Positions 15,594-23,388 of a stretch of DNA of 31,294 bases are shown here, in pieces. The first letter of the stretch is position 1. Every line of letters begins with the position of its first letter. The notes beneath the pieces are model-generated. The model did not search any database. It saw only the letters and a list, made by a program, of their open reading frames with translations, and had not been told where the DNA came from. The stretch comes from CAZNPW01 sp964575185 (GTDB lineage: Bacteria > Pseudomonadota > Alphaproteobacteria > Rhodobacterales > Rhodobacteraceae), in the NCBI GenBank assembly GCA_964575185.1, contig CAZNPW010000034.1, positions 1 to 31,294 on the forward strand, in the 5' to 3' direction. Position numbers and translations under genes: made by a program.

Positions 15594-17285
15594 ATGCGCC
15601 TTCTGACCGCGACCGCCCTTGCCCTGTCTCTGTCCCTGCCCGCGCGCGCGCAGGACGGCGATCCGGGGGCCTACCTCGCGGCGCGGTCGGCCGCGATGAA
15701 CGACGAGTACCGCGCCGCGGCGGGCTGGTTCGCGCAGGCGCTGCAGGCCGATCCCGGCAACGCGCGCCTGATGGAAGGGCTGGTCGGGGCGCAGGTCGGC
15801 ATCGGCGACTTCGACGCCGCCGCCGCGCCGGCGCGGCAGCTGGTAGCCGCGGGGCAGCCCGGCCAGACCGCGCCCGTGGTGCTGACGGTGCTGAACGCCC
15901 GTGCGGGCGACTTCGCCGCGATCATCGCCGATCGGCCGCGGCTCGAGGCGGTGTCGAAGCTGTTCGGCCAGATGGCGGTCGCCTGGGCCGAGCTCGGCGC
16001 GGGGCGGAGCGCGGAGGCGATGGCGGATTTCGACGCGCTGGCGGCGACCCCGGCGCTGGAGGCCTTCGGGCTGTATCACAAGGCGCTCGCGCTCGCGTCG
16101 GTCGGCGACTACGAGGGGGCGGAGGCGATCCTGTCGGGCAAGGCGGCGGGGCCGATCACGGTGATGCGGCGCGGCATCATCGCGCATGTGCAGATCCTGT
16201 CGCAGCTCGAACGCAACCCCGAGGCGCTGGCGCTGCTGGACGCGAGCTTCGGCACCGCGTCGGACCCCGCGCTCGACAGCCTGCGCGCGCGGCTGCGGGC
16301 CGGCGAGCCGATCCCCTTCGACATCGCGCGCAACGCGACCGACGGCCTGGCGGAGGTGTTCTTCTCGCTCGCCAGCGCGCTGCGGGGCGAGGCCGACGAC
16401 AGCTACGTGCTGCTTTACGCCCGGGCCGCCGCGGCGCTGCGGCCCGACCATGCCGACGCGCAGCTTCTGGTCGCGGATCTGCTGGAGCGGCTGGGCCAGC
16501 CCGAGCTCGCGGCCGAGGCCTATGCGGCCATTCCGCCGACCGACGGGGCATCCTATGCCGCCGAGATCGGCCGCGCCGAGGCGCTGCGCGCGGCCGGACG
16601 GGGCGATGCGGCGATCGAGGTCTTGCAGGCGCTGACCCGCGACTATCCGCAGGTGATCGGCGTGCACGTCGCGCTGGGCGACGCGATGCGGCGCGACGAG
16701 CGGTGGGAGGAGGCGCGGGCGGCCTACACCCGGGCGCTCGACCTCGCGGGCACGCCGCAGCCGCAGCACTGGCCGATCTGGTTCTCGCGCGGGATCGCCA
16801 ACGAGCGGCTGGGCGACTGGGCGGCGTTCGAGGCCGACATGCGCCAGGCCATCGCGCTGTCGCCCGACCAGCCGCAGGTGCTGAACTACCTCGGCTACAG
16901 CTTCGTCGACCGGGGGGTGAACCTCGACGAGGCGCTGGGCCTGATCGAGCGCGCGGTCGCGCTGAGCCCGGATCAGGGCTACATCATCGACAGCCTGGCC
17001 TGGGCTTACTTCCGGCTCGGCCGCTACCGGGAGGCGCTGGTGCCGATGGAGAAGGCCTCGCTGCTGGAACCCGTCGATCCGGTGGTGACCGACCATCTGG
17101 GCGACGTCTACTGGGCCGTCGGCCGCCAGCGCGAGGCACGGTTCCAGTGGCACCGGGCGCTGTCCTTCGCGCCCACCGAGAAGGACGCGGCGCGGATCCG
17201 GCGCAAGCTCGAGGTCGGGCTCGACGCCGTGCTGGCCGAGGAGGGCGCGCCGCCGCTGACCGCCGTGACGGCGGATGGAAACTGA
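15594..17285 (+). CDS. Exported tetratricopeptide-repeat protein
   Basis: 563 residues with a signal peptide (MRLLTATALALSLSLPARAQ, cleavage near residue 20), so it acts in the periplasm or is surface-bound. TPR-like helix pairs fill most of the chain. Clear repeats are YRAAAGWFAQALQADPGNAR (about 34-53), EEARAAYTRALDLAGTPQPQ, WAAFEADMRQAIALSPDQPQ, NLDEALGLIERAVALSPDQG, RYREALVPMEKASLLEPVDP and QREARFQWHRALSFAPTEKD; the C-terminal five run without a break. TPR proteins are scaffolds; partners are unknown. The last 11 bases overlap the start of ispE, an arrangement I recall from related genomes, so the two are probably co-transcribed. Confidence 0.9.
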   Translation: MRLLTATALALSLSLPARAQDGDPGAYLAARSAAMNDEYRAAAGWFAQALQADPGNARLMEGLVGAQVGIGDFDAAAAPARQLVAAGQPGQTAPVVLTVLNARAGDFAAIIADRPRLEAVSKLFGQMAVAWAELGAGRSAEAMADFDALAATPALEAFGLYHKALALASVGDYEGAEAILSGKAAGPITVMRRGIIAHVQILSQLERNPEALALLDASFGTASDPALDSLRARLRAGEPIPFDIARNATDGLAEVFFSLASALRGEADDSYVLLYARAAAALRPDHADAQLLVADLLERLGQPELAAEAYAAIPPTDGASYAAEIGRAEALRAAGRGDAAIEVLQALTRDYPQVIGVHVALGDAMRRDERWEEARAAYTRALDLAGTPQPQHWPIWFSRGIANERLGDWAAFEADMRQAIALSPDQPQVLNYLGYSFVDRGVNLDEALGLIERAVALSPDQGYIIDSLAWAYFRLGRYREALVPMEKASLLEPVDPVVTDHLGDVYWAVGRQREARFQWHRALSFAPTEKDAARIRRKLEVGLDAVLAEEGAPPLTAVTADGN

Positions 17286-18093
17286 GGCGGCGCCGGCCAA
17301 GCTGAACCTTGCGCTGCATGTGACGGGACGGCGGGCCGACGGCTATCACCTGCTCGACAGCCTGGTGGCCTTTGCGGGGGTGGGGGACCGGGTGACGGTG
17401 GCGGAGGCGCCCGACCTGACGCTGCGGGTGACCGGCCCGATGGCGCGGGGGCTGGAGGGCGCCGACAACCTCTGCCTGCGCGCCGCCCGCGCGGTGGGCG
17501 CCCGGGCGGCGATCACGCTGGACAAGCGCCTGCCGGTGGCCTCGGGCCTGGGCGGCGGGTCGTCGGACGCGGCGGCGGTGCTGCGCGCGCTGGCGCGGCT
17601 GCAGGGCGTGCCGCTGCCCGCCGATCGCGGCCTGTCGCTGGGGGCCGACGTCCCCGTCTGCCTTGATCCGCGCCCCGCCCGGATGACCGGAATCGGCGAA
17701 GCCGTCGCCCCGGTCACGCTGCCCCCGGCGCATGTCGTGCTGGTGAACCCGGGCATCGCGGTGTCGACCGCGCAGGTCTTCGCGGCGCTGGCGCGGGCGG
17801 AGAATGCGCCCTTGCCCGAGATGCCCGCCATGCCGGACGCCGCGGCGCTCGCCGCCTGGCTCCGGACGACGCGGAACGACCTCGAGACCCCGGCCATCGC
17901 CATTGCTCCCGGGATCGCGACGGCGCGGACGGCGCTTGCCGGGCAACCGGGGTGCCTGTTCGGGCGGATGTCGGGGTCCGGCGCGACGTGCTTCGGCCTC
18001 TTCGCCACCGCAACGTCGGCCGACACCGCGGCGCGCGCGCTGGCCCGGGCGCACCCCGCGTGGTGGATCGCCGCCGCGCCGCTGCTGACCTGA
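17275..18093 (+). CDS. ispE: 4-diphosphocytidyl-2-C-methyl-D-erythritol kinase
   Basis: GHMP kinase of the MEP isoprenoid pathway; phosphorylates the 2-hydroxyl of CDP-methylerythritol with ATP. 272 residues. The N-terminal PAKLNLALHVTGRRADGYH carries the conserved Lys9. The glycine-rich ATP loop is PVASGLGGGSSDAAAVL (87-103), and the catalytic Asp lies in LGADVPVCL. The C-terminal GHMP motif is MSGSGATCFGLFAT. The start at 17275 overlaps the end of the TPR gene by 11 bases. It is convergent with a polyprenyl diphosphate synthase, so supply of isoprenoid units and synthesis of the quinone tail sit side by side. Confidence 0.95.
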   Translation: METEAAPAKLNLALHVTGRRADGYHLLDSLVAFAGVGDRVTVAEAPDLTLRVTGPMARGLEGADNLCLRAARAVGARAAITLDKRLPVASGLGGGSSDAAAVLRALARLQGVPLPADRGLSLGADVPVCLDPRPARMTGIGEAVAPVTLPPAHVVLVNPGIAVSTAQVFAALARAENAPLPEMPAMPDAAALAAWLRTTRNDLETPAIAIAPGIATARTALAGQPGCLFGRMSGSGATCFGLFATATSADTAARALARAHPAWWIAAAPLLT

Positions 18094-18110
18094 ACCTGCT
18101 GTTTCGCGCT

Positions 18111-18164
18111 CTCTTTCCGGCTCAAATACTCCACGGGGGGTGCGGGGGGTGTGAAACCCCCCGC
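18111..18164. repeat. Intergenic GC-rich hairpin element, copy 2 (between ispE and the polyprenyl synthase gene)
   Basis: The leader CTCTTTCCGG and CAAATACTCC is followed by a perfect 9-bp stem, GCGGGGGGT (18142-18150) and ACCCCCCGC (18156-18164), around GTGAA. It resembles the element at 5675-5717 in its leader, in its GC hairpin and in its place just after a stop codon. Here it separates two convergent genes and may terminate transcription in both directions, although no T-run is present. Confidence 0.5.
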
Positions 18165-18169
18165 CGCCT

Positions 18170-19168
18170 TCACCGCAGGCGCGCCACGACGTAGCCGGAA
18201 AGATCCTCCAGCATCCCCCGCAGCGGGTGGTCGGGCAGCGCAGCGAGCGCCGCGCGCGCGGTCGCGGCCCAGGCCACCGCCGCGTCGCGCGCGGCCTCGG
18301 TCGCGCCGTGGCGGGCCATGATCGCGCGGGCCCGGTCGAGGTCGCCGTCGCGCTGGTCGCCCGCTTCGATCACCCGCTCCCAGAACGCCCGCTCCGCGGC
18401 GTCGGCGCGCGCGACGGCCTTGATGACCGGCAGCGTGACCTTCCGCTCGCGGAAGTCGTCGCCGGTGTTCTTGCCGATCGCGTCGGTGCCGCCGTAGTCC
18501 AGCAGGTCGTCGACGATCTGGAACGCCATGCCCAGCGCGTCGCCGTAAACCCGCAGGCCCGCGACCTCGGCGTCCGTGCCGCCCGCGACCACGCCGCCGA
18601 CCTCGCAGGCGGCGGCGAACAGGGCGGCGGTCTTGCCGCGGATGACTTGGGCATAGACGGATTCGTCGGTGGCCAGGTTCTGCGCCGCGGTCAGCTGCAG
18701 CACCTCGCCCTCGGCGATCGTGGCGCTCGCGTCGGCCAGGATGTCGAGCACGCGCAGGCTGCCCGTCTCGATCATCAGCTGGAAGCTGCGGGCGAAGAGA
18801 TAGTCGCCGACCAGCACGCTCGACTTGTTGTCCCACAGAAGGTTCGCCGTCGGCCGCCCGCGGCGGCGGGCGCTTGCGTCGACCACGTCGTCGTGCAGGA
18901 GCGTCGCGGTGTGGATGAACTCCACCGTCGCCGCGAGCCTGACGTGGTGGTCGCCCGCGTAGCCGAGCAGCCGCGCGCAGGCGAGCGTCAGCATCGGCCG
19001 CAGCCGCTTGCCCCCCGCCTCGACCAGGTGGGCCGTGACCTCCGGGATGCGGGGCGCGTGGCGGCTCGCCATCCGGTCGCGGATCACCGCATTCACCGCC
19101 GTCATGTCGCGGGCCAGCGCGGCGGCCAGCCGGTCGTGCGGTTTTTCGGCGGTCTCGTCCAGGCTCAT
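18170..19168 (-). CDS. Polyprenyl diphosphate synthase, ubiquinone side chain (deca/octaprenyl type)
   Basis: Trans-isoprenyl diphosphate synthase, 332 residues. It condenses isopentenyl diphosphate units to the long chain attached to 4-hydroxybenzoate in ubiquinone synthesis. The first aspartate-rich motif is LLHDDVVD (Asp93, Asp94, Asp97), the second is VDDLLD (Asp220, Asp221, Asp224), and the GGKRLRPML motif (52-60) binds the substrate. The residue five before the first motif is a small Ala (88), as expected when the product pocket must be long. The C10 versus C8 product cannot be read from sequence; C50 is likely if this is a rhodobacterial Q-10 organism. The start at 19168 (MSLDETAEKPHDRL) is before the divergent DUF2007 gene. 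Confidence 0.93.
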   Translation of the reverse strand: MSLDETAEKPHDRLAAALARDMTAVNAVIRDRMASRHAPRIPEVTAHLVEAGGKRLRPMLTLACARLLGYAGDHHVRLAATVEFIHTATLLHDDVVDASARRRGRPTANLLWDNKSSVLVGDYLFARSFQLMIETGSLRVLDILADASATIAEGEVLQLTAAQNLATDESVYAQVIRGKTAALFAAACEVGGVVAGGTDAEVAGLRVYGDALGMAFQIVDDLLDYGGTDAIGKNTGDDFRERKVTLPVIKAVARADAAERAFWERVIEAGDQRDGDLDRARAIMARHGATEAARDAAVAWAATARAALAALPDHPLRGMLEDLSGYVVARLR

Positions 19169-19216
19169 CCGCGCCCCACCCTTGGCGCGGGGTCGCCCTG
19201 CGCCTACCCTTGGCCC

Positions 19217-19423
19217 ATGAAAGAGCTTCTGCGCACGACCGATCCCGTCGCCATCGCCTTTGCCAAAGCCCTGCTCGAAGGCGAGGATATAGCCGTCTTC
19301 GAACTCGACGTCCACATGAGCGTCCTCGACGGCAGCCTCGGCATCCTGCCGCGGCGGCTGATGGTGGCGGATGCCGACCACTTCGTGGCGGCCGCCGTGC
19401 TGCGCGACAACGGGATCTCGTGA
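19217..19423 (+). CDS. DUF2007 domain protein (putative signal-transducing protein)
   Basis: 68-residue protein of the DUF2007 family: MKELLRTTDPVAIAFAKALLEGEDIAVFELDVHMSVLDG, with the conserved L-x-T-x-D-x-x-x-A-x-x-x-x-x-L-L-x-x-x-I pattern and the C-terminal RLMVADADHFVAAAVL. The family has a compact ferredoxin-like fold, and some members resemble PII-type modules, but the function is not established. It is divergent from the polyprenyl synthase (48 bases between starts). Its stop overlaps the GTG start of the methyltransferase (GTGA), so the two are translationally coupled. Confidence 0.88.
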   Translation: MKELLRTTDPVAIAFAKALLEGEDIAVFELDVHMSVLDGSLGILPRRLMVADADHFVAAAVLRDNGIS

Positions 19424-20163
19424 ACGACGGCGCGCTGACCGACGACGCCTTTCTTTCGGGCCGCCTGCGGCTGTGGCAGCCGCGCCGGGGCTACCGGGCG
19501 GCGACCGACCCGATCCTGCTTGCGGCCTGCGCCCCGGCGCGGCCGGGCGACCGGGTGCTCGACCTCGGCTGCGGGGCGGGGGCGGTGGCGCTGGCGCTGG
19601 CGCTGCGGGTGCCGGGGCTGCAGCTGGCGGGGCTCGAGGCGCAGCCGGCCTATGCCGAGCTCGCCCGCCGCAACGCCGCCCGCGCCGGGATTCCCTTCGC
19701 CGTCCATGACGGGCGGGTGGAGGCGATGCCGCCGGCGCTGCGGGTGCCCTTCGACCAGGTGCTCGCGAACCCGCCCTACTACCCGCCCGGCGGCACCTTC
19801 CCGCCCGACGCGGGCCGCGCCGCCGCGCTGCACGTCGACACGCCGATCGACCTCTGGGTCGCGGCGGGCCTGCGGCGGCTGCGGCCGGGGGGCTGGCTCA
19901 CGATGATCCTTTCGGCCCCGCTCTTGCCCGAGGCGCTGGCGGTGCAGGCCAACGCGACCGTCCTGCCGTTGTGCGCGCGCCAGGACCGCGCGCCCGGCCG
20001 CGTCATCGCGCAATGGCGCAAGTCGGGGCGCGCGCCCTTCCGGCTGCTCGCCCCCTTCGTGCTGCACGACGGCCCCGCCCACACCGGCGACCGCGACGAT
20101 TACCTGCCCGCCGCGCGGGCGGTGCTGCGCGACGGCGCCGATCTTCTGGGCCATTTCCGCTGA
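19420..20163 (+). CDS. N6-adenine-type methyltransferase, TrmN6/YfiC-like
   Basis: SAM-dependent class I methyltransferase, 247 residues. Motif I is VLDLGCGAGAVALALALRV (about residues 46-64), an acidic residue follows in LAGLEAQPAY, and motif IV is the N6-adenine signature ANPPYYPPGG (NPPY). An N-terminal RLWQPRRGYRAATDPILLAA is typical of the YfiC group, which methylates A37 of tRNA-Val1. The GTG start shares GTGA with the stop of the DUF2007 gene; an upstream in-frame start at 19210 would be antiparallel to nothing but overlaps that gene entirely. The target RNA is inferred from family only. Confidence 0.9.
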   Translation: MNDGALTDDAFLSGRLRLWQPRRGYRAATDPILLAACAPARPGDRVLDLGCGAGAVALALALRVPGLQLAGLEAQPAYAELARRNAARAGIPFAVHDGRVEAMPPALRVPFDQVLANPPYYPPGGTFPPDAGRAAALHVDTPIDLWVAAGLRRLRPGGWLTMILSAPLLPEALAVQANATVLPLCARQDRAPGRVIAQWRKSGRAPFRLLAPFVLHDGPAHTGDRDDYLPAARAVLRDGADLLGHFR

Positions 20164-20226
20164 ATGCCGTCAATGTGAGCGCGGCGGGCCTGTAAACGCC
20201 GGATGACACGACTCAGATGATGTGGT

Positions 20227-20242
20227 GCACTGGTGCCAGTGC
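20227..20242. promoter_or_regulatory. Candidate operator upstream of the YdcH-like gene
   Basis: GCACTGG (20227-20233) and CCAGTGC (20236-20242) form a perfect 7+7 inverted repeat around TG. It lies in the 101-base gap before the small YdcH-like gene, 22 bases upstream of its start, where a repressor or a leader hairpin would act. No -10/-35 is clear. Confidence 0.35.
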
Positions 20243-20264
20243 CCACAACCCATGGAGGATCAGC

Positions 20265-20429
20265 ATGAGCGTCACCTCGCATCTGCAGGAACTGCGCAGG
20301 AAGCACGAGGCCCTGTCTGTCATGGTCGAGGCCGAACAGCGCGCCCCTGGGTCGAGCGACCTGCGGATCGCCGAGCTGAAGAAGCAGAAACTCAAGCTGA
20401 AGGAAGAGATGTCGCGCCTGCAGGCGTGA
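20265..20429 (+). CDS. YdcH/DUF465-family small protein
   Basis: 54 residues, almost entirely one charged coiled-coil-like helical hairpin: VTSHLQELRRKHEALSVMVE and SDLRIAELKKQKLKLKEEMSRLQA. The pattern LxxLrrKHxxLxxxIexE followed by lkkxKLxLKeEixrL is that of DUF465/YdcH proteins, which are widespread and mostly uncharacterised. A strong GGAGG lies at 20254-20258, 6 bases before the ATG, which supports expression. Convergent with the DMT transporter gene with only 3 bases between the stops. Confidence 0.88.
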   Translation: MSVTSHLQELRRKHEALSVMVEAEQRAPGSSDLRIAELKKQKLKLKEEMSRLQA

Positions 20430-20432
20430 GAT

Positions 20433-21299
20433 TCATCCCGCCGCAGTGCTGCGGGATCCGGCGCTGGCCCGGGCGGCCAGCGCCGCACCGCCGACGATCA
20501 GCACTGCCGCGGCGGCGAGTGCGGGCCGCGGCGCGGCAAGCCCGGCCATGACCAGCGCCAGCACCGACAGGAGCGGCGCGGCATAGGACACGACGCCCAG
20601 AAGCTGGATGTCGCCGCGCTTCATGCCGATGTCCCAGACGAAGAACGCAAGCCCCACCGGACCGACCCCCAGCGCCAGCACGGCGAGCGCGTTCGCGGGC
20701 GAGGGCCGGACCGTCGGCTCGAAGATCAGGTGCGCGGGCAGCGACAGCGCGGCGGTGGCCAGGCAGAAGACGGTGACGGCGGCGGTCGGCACCTGCCCCA
20801 TCCGGCGGCTGAGCACCGAATAGCCGGCCCAGGTCAGCGCGCCGAGAAAGGCGAGCGCCAGCCCCCAGCCGCCGCCGAATCCGCCCTGCCAGACCACCAG
20901 CGCCGCGCCCGCAAAGGCCATGACCGCCCCGGCCACATGCATCGGCCGCAGCCGTTCGCCGGGCAGAAGCCCCGAGAACAGGACGATGAACAGCGGCCAG
21001 AGGTAGGCGATCAGGCTCGCCTCGGCCGCAGGGGCGAGGCGCAGCGCGCTGAAATAGAGCGCGTGGTAGCCGAAGAGGCCCGCGGTGCCGAAGGCGTAGA
21101 CGCGCCAGCCGATGCCGCGCAGGCGCCCGAGGCCGCCGGTCGCGGCCAGCCAGGCGAGCCCCAGCGTTCCGCCGACGGCGAAGGTCATCGCGTTCAGCTG
21201 GAAGGGCGGGATCGGGGCCGTCCAGACGGTGAGGAGCGCGAGCAGCGACCACATCAGGACCGCGGAAAAGCCGATGGCCGTGGCTCGCGCCCGCGTCAC
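20433..21299 (-). CDS. EamA/DMT-family transporter
   Basis: 288-residue integral membrane protein of the drug/metabolite transporter superfamily with two EamA repeats and about ten hydrophobic segments. Examples are TAIGFSAVLMWSLLALLTVW, FGTAGLFGYHALYFSALRLAPAAEASLI (first repeat) and WGLALAFLGALTWAGYSVLSRR, GVGPVGLAFFVWDIGMKRGDIQLLGVVSYAAPLLS (second repeat). The start is a GTG at 21299 without an obvious Shine-Dalgarno, because two palindromes occupy the upstream bases. The substrate could be an amino acid, its analogue or another metabolite. It lies 78 bases downstream of phaB on the same strand but is probably separated from it by those hairpins. Confidence 0.88.
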   Translation of the reverse strand: MTRARATAIGFSAVLMWSLLALLTVWTAPIPPFQLNAMTFAVGGTLGLAWLAATGGLGRLRGIGWRVYAFGTAGLFGYHALYFSALRLAPAAEASLIAYLWPLFIVLFSGLLPGERLRPMHVAGAVMAFAGAALVVWQGGFGGGWGLALAFLGALTWAGYSVLSRRMGQVPTAAVTVFCLATAALSLPAHLIFEPTVRPSPANALAVLALGVGPVGLAFFVWDIGMKRGDIQLLGVVSYAAPLLSVLALVMAGLAAPRPALAAAAVLIVGGAALAARASAGSRSTAAG

Positions 21300-21305
21300 G
21301 GGTGC

Positions 21306-21351
21306 CCGGTTTCTTTGAAGAAACCGGCCAAAATCCTTCGAAGGATTTTGG
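21306..21351. repeat. Two abutting perfect palindromes between phaB and the DMT transporter gene
   Basis: 21306-21327 is CCGGTTTCTT, TG, AAGAAACCGG (10-bp arms). 21328-21351 is a 24-base palindrome with 12-base arms (CCAAAATCCTTC and its reverse complement) and no spacer. They touch without a gap and are strikingly AT-rich for this genome. They lie 26 bases after the phaB stop and 6 bases before the next GTG start, so they could end phaB transcription, or be protein-binding sites or a dispersed repeat. Confidence 0.6.
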
Positions 21352-21377
21352 TCCCGGCCCCGGCGTCGTGCCCTGCG

Positions 21378-22103
21378 TCAGACCACAAACTGACCGCCGT
21401 TGGCGCTGATCGTGGCACCCGTGATGAAGCCCGCGTCCTCGCCCGCCAGGAACACGACGATCCGCGCGATCTCCTCGGGCTCGCCCAGGCGGCCGACGGG
21501 GATCTGCGGCAGGATGCGCTCGGCCAGGACCTTGGGGTCGATGGCGCGGACCATCTCGGTCGCGATGTAGCCCGGGCAGACGGCGTTGACGGTGATCCCG
21601 GCCCGCGCGCCTTCGAGCGCGAGCGCCTTGGTGAAGCCGAGGTCCCCGGCCTTCGACGCCGCATAGTTCGCCTGCCCCGCCTGGCCCTTCTGGCCGTTGA
21701 TCGAGCTGATCGAGATCACCCGCCCGAACTTGCGGTCGCGCATCCCCGACCACAGCGGGTGGGTCATGTTGAAGAGGCCCGTGAGGTTGGTGTCGATGAC
21801 CTCGCGCCACTGCTGCGGGGTCATCTTGTGGAACATCGCGTCGCGGGTGATGCCGGCGTTGTTGACCAGGATCTCGATCGGCCCGTGCTCGGCCTCGACG
21901 TGCGCGGCACCGGCCCGGCAGGCCTCGTATTCGGCGACCGACCACTTGTAGGCCGGGATGCCCGTCCCGGCGGTGAAGGCCGCGGCGGCCTCGTCGTTGC
22001 CCGCGTAGTTGGCGGCGACCTCGTGCCCCGCCGCCTTCAGCGCGACCGAAATCGCCGCGCCGATGCCCCGGGTGCCCCCGGTGACCAGTGCCACACGTCC
22101 CAT
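21378..22103 (-). CDS. phaB: Acetoacetyl-CoA reductase
   Basis: NADPH-dependent short-chain dehydrogenase, 241 residues, that reduces acetoacetyl-CoA to (R)-3-hydroxybutyryl-CoA, the monomer of polyhydroxybutyrate. The nucleotide motif is VTGGTRGIGAAI (8-19), NNAG is at 81-84, and the catalytic residues Ser134, Tyr147 and Lys151 lie in SISSINGQKGQAGQ and NYAASKAG. GQKGQAGQANYAASK and NAVCPGYIATEMV are typical of PhaB rather than FabG. It lies 23 bases downstream of phaA on the same strand, forming a phaAB operon. The polymerase and depolymerase genes are not in the window. Confidence 0.96.
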   Translation of the reverse strand: MGRVALVTGGTRGIGAAISVALKAAGHEVAANYAGNDEAAAAFTAGTGIPAYKWSVAEYEACRAGAAHVEAEHGPIEILVNNAGITRDAMFHKMTPQQWREVIDTNLTGLFNMTHPLWSGMRDRKFGRVISISSINGQKGQAGQANYAASKAGDLGFTKALALEGARAGITVNAVCPGYIATEMVRAIDPKVLAERILPQIPVGRLGEPEEIARIVVFLAGEDAGFITGATISANGGQFVV

Positions 22104-22126
22104 CGTCTCCCCCCCTCGTTGCCGTC

Positions 22127-23299
22127 CTAGCGTTCGACGCACATGGCGACGCCCATCCCGCCACCGATGCAGAGCGTGGCGAGGCCGCGCTTCGCGTCGC
22201 GACGCGCCATCTCGTGCAGGAGCGTCACCAGCACCCGCGCGCCGCTTGCGCCGATCGGGTGGCCGATGGCGATCGCGCCGCCGTTCACGTTCACGATCGC
22301 GGGGTCCCAGCCCATGTCCGCGTTGACCGCGCAGGCCTGGGCCGCGAAGGCCTCGTTCGCTTCCACCAGCTCGAGGTCGCCGACCTTCCAGCCGGCCTTC
22401 GCGAGGGCGCGGCGCGAGGCGTGGATCGGGCCCGCGCCCATGATCGCCGGGTCGAGGCCGGCGGTCGCGTGGGCGGCGATGCGGGCCAGCGGGGTGAGAC
22501 CCCGCTTCGCCGCGTTTTCCTCGGTCATCAGCACCACCGCCGCCGCGCCGTCGTTCAGGCCGGAGGCGTTGCCCGCGGTGACGCTGCCGTCCTTGGCGAA
22601 GGCGGGGCGCAGCTTCTGCATCGCCTCGATCGTCGCGCCGTGGCGGATGTATTCGTCCTGGTCGACGACCGTGTCGCCCTTGCGCGAGGTGACGGTGACG
22701 GGCACGATCTCGTCCCGGAAGCGGCCGGCCTTCTGCGCCGCCTCGGCCTTGTTCTGGGAGGCGAGCGCGAAGGCGTCCTGCGTCTCGCGGCTGATCTGCC
22801 ACTGGGCCGCGACGTTTTCGGCCGTCTGGCCCATGTGGTAGCCGTTGAAGGCGTCCCACAGCCCGTCGCGGATCATGCTGTCGATGAAGGTGAGGTCGCC
22901 CATCTTCTGGCCGGCGCGGAGGTGGGCGACATGGGGGCTGAGCGACATGCTCTCCTGCCCGCCCGCGACCATGATCCCGGCGTCGCCGAGCCGGATGTGC
23001 TGGGCGGCGAGCGCCACGGCCCGGAGGCCCGAGCCGCAGACCTGGTTGATGCCCCAGGCGGCGGATTCCTTCGGCAGGCCGGCCTTGATGTGCGCCTGGC
23101 GCGCCGGGTTCTGGCCCTGCCCCGCGGTCAGCACCTGGCCGAGGATCGTCTCGTCGACCTCGGCCTTGTCGATCCCGGCGCGGGCGACGACGGCCGCGAT
23201 CACCGCGGCGCCCAGGTCGTGCGCGGGGGTCGCGGCGAAGGCCCCGTTGAAGCTGCCGACGGCCGTCCGCCCGGCCGACACGATCACGACGTTGCTCAT
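22127..23299 (-). CDS. phaA: Acetyl-CoA acetyltransferase (beta-ketothiolase)
   Basis: Condenses two acetyl-CoA to acetoacetyl-CoA; first step of polyhydroxybutyrate synthesis and also reversible in fatty-acid or acetoacetate use. 390 residues, standard for the biosynthetic thiolase family. The nucleophile Cys88 is in INQVCGSGLRAV, His347 in IAIGHPIGASGAR and the proton-donor Cys377 in LCIGGGMGVAM. The start is the ATG at 23299 (MSNVVIVSAGRTAVGSFNGA). Followed directly by phaB. The pairing supports the biosynthetic role. Confidence 0.97.
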   Translation of the reverse strand: MSNVVIVSAGRTAVGSFNGAFAATPAHDLGAAVIAAVVARAGIDKAEVDETILGQVLTAGQGQNPARQAHIKAGLPKESAAWGINQVCGSGLRAVALAAQHIRLGDAGIMVAGGQESMSLSPHVAHLRAGQKMGDLTFIDSMIRDGLWDAFNGYHMGQTAENVAAQWQISRETQDAFALASQNKAEAAQKAGRFRDEIVPVTVTSRKGDTVVDQDEYIRHGATIEAMQKLRPAFAKDGSVTAGNASGLNDGAAAVVLMTEENAAKRGLTPLARIAAHATAGLDPAIMGAGPIHASRRALAKAGWKVGDLELVEANEAFAAQACAVNADMGWDPAIVNVNGGAIAIGHPIGASGARVLVTLLHEMARRDAKRGLATLCIGGGMGVAMCVER

Positions 23300-23388
23300 G
23301 GCTTTCCCCCGGTCGCGCGGCCTCGCCGCCCCAGCGCTGCCCTAAGCGGAGGAGCCGCGAAAGGCAAGGTCGGGGCGCGGCGGGCCGG

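Noticed and set aside
14422..15595. Upstream extension of the greA reading frame
   Set aside because: The frame stays open across the ETF-QO gene, but this is antisense to it. GreA starts at 13714 with its canonical N terminus.
17714..18013. Several 60-100 codon frames inside ispE and other genes
   Set aside because: All are out-of-frame or antisense to genes with complete family motifs, Arg/Pro/Ala-rich and without ribosome-binding sites.
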